Shown here piece by piece: positions 7,388 through 13,949 of a stretch of DNA of 14,486 nt (its first letter is position 1; every line of letters starts with the position of its first letter). The DNA comes from JASFRS01 sp050114795 (GTDB lineage Bacteria; Pseudomonadota; Alphaproteobacteria; Sphingomonadales; CAKZYD01): assembly GCA_050114795.1 (NCBI GenBank), contig JASFRS010000054.1, forward strand, positions 1 to 14,486. Direction: 5' to 3'. A program made the translations under genes and the position numbers. A model generated the notes under the pieces. It searched no databases and was not told where the DNA came from. It saw nothing but the letters and a program-made list of their open reading frames with translations.

Positions 7388-8125
7388 ATGGCCAGGATTC
7401 TAAAGCCGATTTTAAGCGTAATTGTTTTGTGTGTCGTGCCATTTTCTGCGGGTGCGCAAGAGTTTGACCCTCTCATGACCCGGGTTTTAGAAATTGCGCA
7501 ATCTCAAAACATTGACGGCTGGGCTTATACGCAAAAGATGAATGTCCAGGTAATGGATGAAGCGGATATTGAGATTTTATCCCGTTTTGACCCTTCCAAA
7601 CCTGAAGATGAACAGGTTGAACTCATTTCCCTGACGGTTAATGGGGAGCCTGAAGACGAAGATTCGGATGAAATGGATTATAGTGATATGGAAATTCCAT
7701 CTTATTCGGACCTCGCTGACTTACTGGAAGGTGGTGTAGAGCTTGTTGAAGAGGATGACACCCATGCCGTTTACCGGATCCTTCCCTCAGATAATAATGG
7801 GCGTAATTTCAACTTTGGCAGCCTTGGTATCGATGCAGATAATGTGGGCGAAGACCTGATTGGTGAACTCGTTGTTCAAAAAGCGGATACGCCTTATGTG
7901 TCCGATGTGCGCTTTTTCTTGGATGAACCCCATGGGTCGATCTGGCTTGCTAAAGTCAATGAGCTGACGATCGGCTATACATTTGCACCAAATGAAGAGG
8001 GTAATATTCTTGCAAATTCTTTTGGCCTCAATCTTGATCTAAAAACGCTGTTACTCATTCATGTAGATATCGCTATAGATGCGGATTATAGCGATTTTAA
8101 ATTCGTGGGTGAAGGTGAAGACTGA
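7388..8125 (+). CDS. Unrecognised acidic secreted protein
   Basis: A 245-residue protein with a classic signal peptide: MARILK, hydrophobic residues 7-20, and a likely cut after SAGA (20-23). The mature chain is strongly acidic, with an Asp/Glu run at about 88-101, and its alternating hydrophobic pattern suggests mostly beta-strands (GELVVQKADTPYVSDVRFFL, then a strand-rich tail). The segment RFDPSKPEDE followed by LTVNGEPE recalls periplasmic proteins of LolA-like shape with an RFDP...W.L...G.P motif; this is from memory and unproved. No catalytic motif or lipobox Cys is visible. AGGG sits seven bases before the ATG. It has its own promoter; the zinc transporter gene follows 59 bases after its stop on the same strand and may be partly read through. 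The function is unknown; the gene itself looks real. Confidence 0.8.
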   Translation: MARILKPILSVIVLCVVPFSAGAQEFDPLMTRVLEIAQSQNIDGWAYTQKMNVQVMDEADIEILSRFDPSKPEDEQVELISLTVNGEPEDEDSDEMDYSDMEIPSYSDLADLLEGGVELVEEDDTHAVYRILPSDNNGRNFNFGSLGIDADNVGEDLIGELVVQKADTPYVSDVRFFLDEPHGSIWLAKVNELTIGYTFAPNEEGNILANSFGLNLDLKTLLLIHVDIAIDADYSDFKFVGEGED

Positions 8126-8184
8126 GCTTCTCTTTACAAGAGATTTCAGTGTATTAAACTCATCGCAGCAAGTGAGATGAGTGA

Positions 8185-9129
8185 ATGACACATCACAATC
8201 ATGAACATGGAGGTCATCATCATGGCCTCCATTCGCATTTCGGTGGGGAACACGGTGATTCCAGGCGCGTCGCTTGGGCAGCCGGACTGACGTTATTGTT
8301 GCTGGGCGCTGAAATTGCGGGCGCTTTGATTTCTGGCTCTCTCGCTCTGCTTGCGGATGCAGCGCATATGGTAACAGACGTTGGCGCATTGGGCTTGGCC
8401 TGGCTGGGTTTTCGCTTTGCGAGGTTGCCGGCGGATGACAAGCGCAGCTATGGCTTTCACCGGGCGCAGGTGATGATTGCCTTTTTAAATGGCATAGCGC
8501 TCTTCGCTGTTGTGGCTTGGCTTTTGTGGGAAATGGTTGAGCGTTTGGCTGAGCCACCCGAGGTTATGGGGCTTCCCGTGACAATCATTGGGTTCGCTGG
8601 CCTGTTGGTGAATGTCATTGCTTATATCCTTCTGCACGGAGCGGATAAAAATAATCTAAATATCAAAGGTGCGCAGCTTCATGTGCTGGGCGACATGTTA
8701 GGCTCTATCGCAGCGACCGCAGCCGGCGTGGTGATTTGGACGACAGGCTGGTATCTGATTGACCCGATATTATCTGGTTTTGTCGCGCTTATTCTGCTTG
8801 TAGGCGCGTGGCGCCTGGTTAAAGAGGCAGGGCATATATTGCTGGAAGGCGTGCCGCCGCAATTTGATTTGACTGCCGTACAGAGCGCTGTTGTGGCAAG
8901 TGTAGAGGGTGTTGAAGATGCTCATCATTTGCATATTTGGGCATTAAGCCATGACCGGCCAATGATGACACTTCATGTGAAGCTGGGTGAGGGGGCTGAT
9001 GCAATAAAGGTAATTGCAGGTGTGAAACGCTTCCTCCGTGACACTTATGCTTTGTCCCATACGACCGTGGAAGTTGAACTGGACGATTGCGCTGATCATT
9101 CTATTCCGCTTCAAAAATCAGGGACTTGA
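8185..9129 (+). CDS. Cation diffusion facilitator, CzcD/ZitB-type zinc exporter
   Basis: An inner-membrane metal/proton antiporter that should push Zn2+ (perhaps Co2+ or Cd2+) out of the cytoplasm. The 314-residue chain starts with a His-rich tail (10 His in residues 3-23), then six membrane segments at about 29-50, 53-76, 96-115, 131-151, 165-186 and 190-207. The metal site signature is intact: His61 and Asp65 in the second segment (AHMVTDVGALG) and His166 and Asp170 in the fifth (QLHVLGDMLGS). The C-terminal cytoplasmic dimer domain (about 210-300) carries HHLHIWALS. These marks place it in the Zn-CDF group of CzcD and ZitB. The ATG at 8185 overlaps the stop of a three-codon frame, and no strong ribosome site precedes it. 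The gene stands alone or is read from the gene upstream. Confidence 0.93.
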   Translation: MTHHNHEHGGHHHGLHSHFGGEHGDSRRVAWAAGLTLLLLGAEIAGALISGSLALLADAAHMVTDVGALGLAWLGFRFARLPADDKRSYGFHRAQVMIAFLNGIALFAVVAWLLWEMVERLAEPPEVMGLPVTIIGFAGLLVNVIAYILLHGADKNNLNIKGAQLHVLGDMLGSIAATAAGVVIWTTGWYLIDPILSGFVALILLVGAWRLVKEAGHILLEGVPPQFDLTAVQSAVVASVEGVEDAHHLHIWALSHDRPMMTLHVKLGEGADAIKVIAGVKRFLRDTYALSHTTVEVELDDCADHSIPLQKSGT

Positions 9130-9151
9130 GAAAAAAATGGCTGATTATGCT

Positions 9152-9188
9152 AGAAAAGCTTTTCTCAGAAATAGATAACTGCTATTTC
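9152..9188. repeat. Palindrome and hairpin between the zinc exporter gene and the tRNA
   Basis: AGAAAAGCTTTTCT (9152-9165) is a perfect 14-base palindrome without a loop. Right after it, GAAATAG (9168-9174) pairs perfectly with CTATTTC (9182-9188) around a 7-base loop. Neither is GC-rich or followed by a T-run, so neither is a standard terminator; the second may be an upstream element of the tRNA promoter. No clear tRNA promoter boxes are visible in 9130-9206. Confidence 0.3.
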
Positions 9189-9206
9189 CGGCCATACTTT
9201 CAAACT

Positions 9207-9283
9207 GGGCCCGTAGCTCAATTGGTTAGAGCAAACCGCTCATAACGGTTTGGTTGGGGGTTCAAGTCCCTCCGGGCCTACCA
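9207..9283 (+). tRNA. tRNA with CAU anticodon, probably tRNA-Ile2 (lysidine type)
   Basis: A full 77-base cloverleaf. Acceptor arm GGGCCCG (9207-9213) with CGGGCCT (9273-9279), closed by a G-U first pair; D arm GCTC/GAGC; anticodon arm AACCG/CGGTT with loop CTCATAA and anticodon CAT at 9241-9243; variable TGGTT; T arm GGGGG/CCCTC with TTCAAGT; discriminator A9280 and encoded CCA (9281-9283). Three isoacceptors have CAU: initiator Met, elongator Met and the Ile2 tRNA read as AUA after TilS adds lysidine. The first pair and the anticodon stem exclude the initiator, which has an unpaired C1 and three G-C pairs next to the loop. C4-G69 and C5-G68 in the acceptor arm are known TilS recognition marks and absent from elongator Met in E. 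coli, so Ile2 is preferred, with elongator Met still possible. Confidence 0.93.
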
Positions 9284-9307
9284 AACCACTCTATCAGGGA
9301 GCCATAT

Positions 9308-9781
9308 ATGTCTCCGACCAAAGCCGAAATTTACGAGACCGTTAGCAAGGAAATCTTAGCTGTAATTGATGGCGAACCTAATATAACGGCGCGCATGGCA
9401 AGTGTTGCATGCCTTTTGTCCCAGGCTTTTGAAACCTATTTCTGGACAGGGTTTTATGTGGTTGATCCGGATAAGACAGATGAATTAGTTGTTGGCCCTT
9501 ATCAGGGCACGTTGGGCTGTCTACGCATTCCATTTGGCCAGGGTGTGTGCGGCGTTGCTGCGCAATCAAGAGAAACACAGCTTGTAGCGGATGTTCATGC
9601 ATTTTCTGGACATATCGCTTGCGACAGCCGGTCCAATTCTGAAATCGTTGTTCCTGTTTTTAATCAAAATGAGCAGCTTATTGCCGTCTTGGATGTCGAC
9701 TCAGAAGACTTTAACAGTTTCGACGAAGTTGATCGTCAGGCTCTGGAAAAGTTGATGAAAGACGTTTTTGCTGATGGCTAA
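9308..9781 (+). CDS. msrC: Free methionine-(R)-sulfoxide reductase, GAF type
   Basis: A 157-residue cytoplasmic enzyme that reduces free L-methionine (R)-sulfoxide, using thioredoxin, and so repairs oxidised methionine. It is a single GAF domain. The family marks are present: FWTGFYVV (45-52), GPYQGTLGC (63-71), IPFGQGVCG (74-82), VADVHAFSGHIACD (93-106) and NSEIVVPV (110-117). The three family cysteines, Cys71, Cys81 and Cys105, are in place; in E. coli fRMsr the matching residues are Cys84, Cys94 and Cys118. I chose ATG 9308, six bases after AGGGAG; the frame can be extended upstream only into the tRNA. It starts 25 bases after the tRNA and overlaps the GNAT gene by 8 bases, so tRNA, msrC and GNAT may share a transcript. 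Confidence 0.95.
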   Translation: MSPTKAEIYETVSKEILAVIDGEPNITARMASVACLLSQAFETYFWTGFYVVDPDKTDELVVGPYQGTLGCLRIPFGQGVCGVAAQSRETQLVADVHAFSGHIACDSRSNSEIVVPVFNQNEQLIAVLDVDSEDFNSFDEVDRQALEKLMKDVFADG

Positions 9782-10253
9782 TATTCGCTTTGCAACAGAG
9801 GATGATATTTCGATCATACTGGAATTCATTCGTGCGCTGGCGGAATATGAAAAACTATCTCATGAAGCTATAGCGAGTGAAGATGGCCTTAGAAAAACGC
9901 TCTTTGGTGAACGACCCTATGCTGAAGTGTTGGTTGCTGAAGTTGATAACGCCCCGGCTGGTTTTGCCTTATTTTTTCATAATTATTCGACTTTCTTAGG
10001 CAAACCGGGCCTTTATCTGGAAGATTTGTTTGTAAAGCCTGATTTTCGCGGGCATGGCCTGGGTAAAGCGTTGTTTGCAGAACTCGCCCGTATCGCAATG
10101 GAACGAGACTGCGGGCGGTTGGAATGGTGGGTGCTAGATTGGAATGAACCGGCAATCGGCTTTTATAAATCGCTGGGCGCCGAAGCCATGGATGACTGGA
10201 CCGTTTACCGATTAACCGGTTCTGCGCTTAAGGCTCTGGCGTATAAGTCTTGA
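9774..10253 (+). CDS. GNAT N-acetyltransferase, diamine/thialysine acetyltransferase type
   Basis: A 159-residue acetyl-CoA-dependent enzyme. The acetyl-CoA loop is RGHGLG (92-97) after YLEDLFVKPDF (81-91), and the chain ends with EWWVLDWNEPAIGFYKSLGA (117-136), a block that closely matches the spermidine/spermine N1-acetyltransferase and thialysine acetyltransferase (SSAT2) group. The substrate is therefore probably an amine or an S-(2-aminoethyl)cysteine-like compound, but this is inferred from motif likeness only. ATG 9774 is chosen; it lies inside the end of msrC, sharing 8 bases (ATGGCTAA), so translation is likely coupled. A TTG six bases upstream is a less likely start. Its 3' end overlaps the convergent rhodanese gene by 26 bases, with no terminator between them. 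Confidence 0.88.
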   Translation: MANIRFATEDDISIILEFIRALAEYEKLSHEAIASEDGLRKTLFGERPYAEVLVAEVDNAPAGFALFFHNYSTFLGKPGLYLEDLFVKPDFRGHGLGKALFAELARIAMERDCGRLEWWVLDWNEPAIGFYKSLGAEAMDDWTVYRLTGSALKALAYKS

Positions 10254-10662
10254 TTGGCAAACCGCGCTTAATCCAGCCGCGTTTGAGTAGATTGCCTTCT
10301 GTACCCTCTGTCACATCGTAAATGTGGGTAAAACCATTGCTTTCAAGGGCGGCAGCCACCTTCGCGGAGCGACTTCCTGAACGGCATATGACGGCAATTC
10401 TCCGGCTTTTATCGCCATCCACATATTGAGTAATTTGTTGGACTAGTCCTTCGATCCCCTCTGGACCATGCATTGACATTGGAATGGCCGGCTCAGCAAT
10501 GCCAGTTGCTTCCCATTCACTGGGACGACGGACATCAATCATCAGGAGCTCCCCACTGCTTGCCTGAGCATAAGTTTCTTCGGGCGACAAGATTTTGACC
10601 TCCTCAGCCTGAGCGGCAGCGAATGAGAGACAGAATAGTAATGTGCTTATAAACAATCTCAT
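10228..10662 (-). CDS. Periplasmic rhodanese-like protein
   Basis: A 144-residue single-domain rhodanese with an export signal (MRLFISTLLFCLSFAAAQA, likely cut after residue 19). LLMIDVRRPSEWE (39-51) and the active-site loop CRSGSRS with Cys93 (93-99) are intact, and the C-terminal GTEGNLLKRGWIKRGLP block is typical of small sulfurtransferases of this kind. Rhodaneses pass a sulfane sulfur via a persulfide on this Cys; the natural donor and acceptor here are unknown. It is the last gene of a three-gene minus-strand operon: its ATG overlaps the GST stop by four bases (ATGA, 10659-10662). Its 3' end runs 26 bases into the opposite GNAT gene. An intact Cys-containing loop argues for catalysis rather than a regulatory relic. 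Confidence 0.9.
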   Translation of the reverse strand: MRLFISTLLFCLSFAAAQAEEVKILSPEETYAQASSGELLMIDVRRPSEWEATGIAEPAIPMSMHGPEGIEGLVQQITQYVDGDKSRRIAVICRSGSRSAKVAAALESNGFTHIYDVTEGTEGNLLKRGWIKRGLPIKTYTPEP

Positions 10663-11345
10663 GTGTCATACCCCAAAGTAGAACGGCCCAAACCGTCAAA
10701 AAGGTCAAATACCCGTTCACGCCAAGCATAAACGGGGTCATCATGTTCAAGCAATGGTGTGTCCGATACGCCGCGGATCCAAAGAAAGCGCCCGATGGTA
10801 ATATAGTCTGATGCAGTTGGAGCATCGCCCTCGATAAAAGGCGTCTCAGAGACTTGCTGTCTTAAGGGCTCCAACGCTTTACGTGTTGCGGCAATGTCTG
10901 CTCTTTTAGCAAATTCTTCAAGCGGCATTCCAAAACGTTTTTCACGCGATGTCCGGAAATAATCTTGGTCAACGGGATCAAGCTGCGCGTGAATATCCAG
11001 CATGTAGATCGGGGCTAGAAGTGGATTAATAACGGTATCGGCCCAATGGCGCAGAAAATTGGCGAAAGCCTTTCCATTTGGGAACAGGGCGGGGCCGTCT
11101 GCATAATTATTTTCAAGATAATTCAAGATCGTCCAACTGTCATGAATGACTTTTTTACCATCTTTAATGACAGGGACAAGTAGCTGATTTGAAAAGGCAA
11201 TCTTATCCTTTTCAGTAAATTTGATGGGCGTGGTATCATAGCTTAGGCCTTTGTGCGCCAGCCCATAGCGGGCTGTCCAACAATAAGGACTAAAGACCCG
11301 GTTGATCTCATGTCCGCAAAGCTCAAATAACTCAATCTTGCTCAT
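10659..11345 (-). CDS. Glutathione S-transferase, beta-etherase-like subgroup
   Basis: A 228-residue cytoplasmic protein with the GST fold. The thioredoxin-like N-terminal half (about 3-85) has FSPYCWTARYGLAHKG (18-33), the cis-proline segment VPVI (57-60) and the glutathione-binding DSWTILNYLE (69-78). The order FSPY.W..RY.L.HKG, VPVI, DSW reads like LigE-type beta-etherases and related fungal enzymes, not the classic bacterial beta class. The helical C-terminal half (about 95-225) contains HWADTVINPLLAPIYMLD and PTASDYITIGRFLWIRG. The substrate is unknown; lignin breakdown is only a subgroup association. Ser19 is the candidate catalytic residue. Its ATG overlaps the stop of the CDF gene by four bases, and its own stop overlaps the rhodanese start likewise, so the three are surely made together. 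Confidence 0.9.
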   Translation of the reverse strand: MSKIELFELCGHEINRVFSPYCWTARYGLAHKGLSYDTTPIKFTEKDKIAFSNQLLVPVIKDGKKVIHDSWTILNYLENNYADGPALFPNGKAFANFLRHWADTVINPLLAPIYMLDIHAQLDPVDQDYFRTSREKRFGMPLEEFAKRADIAATRKALEPLRQQVSETPFIEGDAPTASDYITIGRFLWIRGVSDTPLLEHDDPVYAWRERVFDLFDGLGRSTLGYDT

Positions 11346-12280
11346 TTTTCTTCCTTTTTTAGGCTGGCTAGATGACCGGCCTTCGATTGAACTTCCAGGA
11401 ATATCTTTTTCACCTCGGGGTGGTTGGTTTGAATGTGAGTTTCCATTGCATCAACGGCGGCTTCCACTTCTTCCGCACTTAAGGGGTCGGCAAATGAAAA
11501 ACTGACGTTCAAGAGGACATCTCTTGGCCCCATATGCATGGTAAGAAGCTCATTTACGTGGGTAACGCCAGGCGTATTTTGAACAATAGCGCGAATAGCA
11601 TTATCAAGCTCTATGGAAGCAGACTCACCTATTAACAGGCCCTTGGTTTCCACCGCTAATATAACTGATGCTGTTGCCAAAAGCAGCCCGATCATCAGTG
11701 ATGCGACGCCGTCAAGAACCGGCATGTCTAGTGCTTCGCCCAGGGCGATGCCCAGCATTGCAATGATGAGCCCTAATAGCGCCCCTGTATCTTCAAATAA
11801 TACTGTTAGAATAACTGGATCTTTAGCGTCCTTGATGGAGCGCCACCATCCATACCGATTGCGGTTGGGTTTAAATTCCTTGAATGCAACCCACCAGCTT
11901 CCACCCTCTAAGAGGATGGCAAAGGTCAAAATGATATAGTTGATATAAGCGTTCTGAACCGGGTGGGGATCCTGAATTTTGTGAATCCCTTCATAAATCG
12001 CAACACCGGCACCAATGGCAAACAGCAAGATGGCAACAACAAAGGACCAGAAATAAACCTCACGCCCATAACCGAACGGGTGGCGTTCGTCGGCGGGCTG
12101 ACTTGCGCGTTTTATACCCAATAGCAGGAGAGCCTGATTTCCCGTATCGACAATCGAGTGCACGCCTTCGGATAGCATAGCCGATGATCCGGTGTAAGTC
12201 GCACCAATGAATTTCGCGATGGCAATGCCTGTATTAGCCATGAGTGCGGCATATACTGCCTTAGTGGAACCATGTGCCAT
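11342..12280 (-). CDS. Cation diffusion facilitator of the ZnT9 (SLC30A9)-like subgroup
   Basis: A 312-residue inner-membrane transporter, expected to export a divalent metal ion against protons. Membrane segments lie at about 10-28, 32-55, 77-97, 112-132, 157-180 and 189-210, with a C-terminal cytoplasmic domain to about 300 (VNELLTMHMGPRDVLLNVSFSF). The second segment has His41 and Asp45 (EGVHSIVDTGNQ), preceded by a GSSAMLSEG turn, followed by ERHPFGYGRE. In the fifth segment the family's usual HxxxD is replaced by VLFED (160-164), so Asp164 is kept but the His is not; this and GGSWWVAFKEF resemble the ZnT9 group, while the other exporter at 8185-9129 keeps both. The metal may differ from zinc. 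AAGG precedes the ATG at 12280. It opens an operon with a GST and a rhodanese, joined by ATGA overlaps. Confidence 0.92.
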   Translation of the reverse strand: MAHGSTKAVYAALMANTGIAIAKFIGATYTGSSAMLSEGVHSIVDTGNQALLLLGIKRASQPADERHPFGYGREVYFWSFVVAILLFAIGAGVAIYEGIHKIQDPHPVQNAYINYIILTFAILLEGGSWWVAFKEFKPNRNRYGWWRSIKDAKDPVILTVLFEDTGALLGLIIAMLGIALGEALDMPVLDGVASLMIGLLLATASVILAVETKGLLIGESASIELDNAIRAIVQNTPGVTHVNELLTMHMGPRDVLLNVSFSFADPLSAEEVEAAVDAMETHIQTNHPEVKKIFLEVQSKAGHLASLKKEEK

Positions 12281-12322
12281 GTTCAGCCTTATTCAAACTT
12301 TATTAGGTCGTTTTTGATTTAT

Positions 12323-12337
12323 CATGCATGATGCATG
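12323..12337. repeat. Palindrome CATGCAT-G-ATGCATG between two divergent genes
   Basis: CATGCAT (12323-12329) and ATGCATG (12331-12337) are perfect inverted copies around one central G. It lies 43 bases ahead of the CDF start and 70 bases ahead of the MBOAT start. A wider pair, TGATTT (12315-12320) and AAATCA (12354-12359), flanks it. The placement suits an operator acting on the CDF operon or on both genes; the regulator is unknown. Confidence 0.4.
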
Positions 12338-12360
12338 TCATTGTCTCAGATGCAAATCAT

Positions 12361-12390
12361 TTGAAAGTGCTTTGTTGAAGGGGCAATAAT
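12361..12390 (+). promoter_or_regulatory. Likely promoter of the MBOAT gene
   Basis: TTGAAA (12361-12366) and AATAAT (12385-12390) each match consensus at five of six positions and stand 18 bases apart. Transcription would start near 12397, giving a very short leader that would just keep the AGGGG ribosome site at 12396-12400. Pattern only. Confidence 0.4.
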
Positions 12391-12407
12391 AGTTTAGGGG
12401 AACAGGC

Positions 12408-13940
12408 ATGTTGTTTAACAGCTATGCCTTTATTTTTGGCTTTTTACCGATCTGTGTGGCGGTGTTTTTCCTGCTTGGATATATGCGCCGCTATGGTATG
12501 GCTATGCTTTGGCTGGTTCTGGCATCGCTATTTTTTTACGGTTGGTGGGACCCCAAATATTTAGCGCTTATCGGTGCCTCCATCCTGTTTAATTTCAGCC
12601 TTGGCCACTTGATCGCACGCCGTGCGGAAACAAGGCGCGCAAAAGCTTTAATGATATTCGGTGTGGTTGGGAATTTAGGTGCGCTTGCTTATTTCAAATA
12701 TGCTCATTTCATTGTGCAGAATATTAATGATATTGCCGCGACCGATTTTACCTTGGGCGTTATTGTTCTGCCGTTAGCGATATCGTTTTTTACATTTCAG
12801 CAGATTACATTTCTCGTTGATGCTTATCGTGGCGAAACACGGGAATATAATTTTCTCCATTATTGTCTATTTGTGACTTTCTTCCCGCAATTAATCGCAG
12901 GGCCAATCGTTCACCATAAAGATATGCTGCCACAATTTGAAAAGGCTGGGACTTTTTCGCCACGCCTTGAAAACCTGGCCGTAGGTGGCACAATTTTTAT
13001 CATCGGACTATTTAAGAAAGCCGTTCTAGCTGACGGTATCGCCGTTTATGCGACCCCAGTTTTTAGTGCTGCGGACGCAGGTGTCGCGCCGGATTTCTTC
13101 CTCGCCTGGTCAGGCGCACTTGCGTACACTTTTCAACTCTATTTTGATTTTTCTGGCTATTCTGACATGGCCATTGGCGCGGCACGGCTGTTTGGCATAA
13201 AGCTGCCGCTCAATTTTAACTCACCCTATAAAGCGCTGAACATTTCGGATTTCTGGCGGCGCTGGCATATGACTCTGTCGCGTTTTCTGCGGGATTACCT
13301 TTATATCTCTTTAGGGGGTAACCGTTTTGGTCAGTTGAAGAGATATCGAAATTTGCTGATCACGATGATCTTAGGCGGTTTGTGGCATGGGGCTGGTTGG
13401 ACCTTTGTCATCTGGGGCGGCTTGCATGGCATTTATCTTGTTGTGCAACATGGCTGGTCTCGGATGATGCCAAATAATTTAAGGGTTTTACACCTTCATC
13501 GGATTTTCGGCTGGGTTGCTACATTCCTGGCTGCAGTTGTGGGATGGGTATTTTTTCGTGCGACCACGTTTGACGGTGCGTTCCGGGTTCTTGAAGGCAT
13601 GATTGGCTTGAATGGTGCGCAAGTGCCGCTTGTCATTTGGCAGGCCTTATCATCTGTTCAAGGGCTGCTGGCCACACTGGGTGTCCAACCGATGACAGGC
13701 GGAGGGAGCATTTTTGTGTTCAGCACTATCTGGATTTTGGCGCTGTTCCCAATTGCGCTGTTCATGCCCAATAGCCAAGAGCTTATGAGAGAATTTGAGC
13801 CGGCTTTGGAACATATTACTGCGCAAAATAAGCTGTATTGGTCACCTAATGGATATTGGGCATTTTATGTCGCTATATTGGCATTGGGGGGCGTGATGGC
13901 TTTGCCTCAAGTGTCAGAATTTCTTTATTTCCAATTCTGA
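12408..13940 (+). CDS. MBOAT-family O-acyltransferase, AlgI-like
   Basis: A 510-residue inner-membrane enzyme of the membrane-bound O-acyltransferase family, of normal AlgI size. It should pass an acyl (often acetyl) group across the membrane to a sugar or polymer being exported. MLFNSYAFIFGFLPI at the N-terminus is the usual AlgI-type start. The conserved core is intact: FPQLIAGPIV (159-168), the membrane block with FDFSGYSDMAIGAARLFGI (247-264), NISDFWRRWHMTLSRFLRDY (278-297) and GGLWHGAGWTFVIWGGLHG (323-341) with the catalytic His327. The first His of the core is His287, and His340 lies in the same helix. ATG 12408 follows AGGGGAACAGGC. It is paired with a downstream SGNH-like protein nine bases on, a known arrangement for polysaccharide acylation; the polymer is not encoded in this window. 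Confidence 0.94.
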   Translation: MLFNSYAFIFGFLPICVAVFFLLGYMRRYGMAMLWLVLASLFFYGWWDPKYLALIGASILFNFSLGHLIARRAETRRAKALMIFGVVGNLGALAYFKYAHFIVQNINDIAATDFTLGVIVLPLAISFFTFQQITFLVDAYRGETREYNFLHYCLFVTFFPQLIAGPIVHHKDMLPQFEKAGTFSPRLENLAVGGTIFIIGLFKKAVLADGIAVYATPVFSAADAGVAPDFFLAWSGALAYTFQLYFDFSGYSDMAIGAARLFGIKLPLNFNSPYKALNISDFWRRWHMTLSRFLRDYLYISLGGNRFGQLKRYRNLLITMILGGLWHGAGWTFVIWGGLHGIYLVVQHGWSRMMPNNLRVLHLHRIFGWVATFLAAVVGWVFFRATTFDGAFRVLEGMIGLNGAQVPLVIWQALSSVQGLLATLGVQPMTGGGSIFVFSTIWILALFPIALFMPNSQELMREFEPALEHITAQNKLYWSPNGYWAFYVAILALGGVMALPQVSEFLYFQF

Positions 13941-13949
13941 GGGAAAAGA

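Noticed and set aside
8129..8146. Hairpin TCTCTT-TAC-AAGAGA then TTT after the unknown secreted gene.
   Set aside because: Six weak pairs and only three T; too poor for a confident terminator, though a weak one is possible.
8051..8557. A 168-codon minus-strand frame across the exporter start.
   Set aside because: Overlaps two well-supported plus-strand genes, with no domain or start evidence.
9254..9307. Longer msrC starting at 9254.
   Set aside because: It begins inside the tRNA T arm; the ATG at 9308 has AGGGAG six bases ahead.
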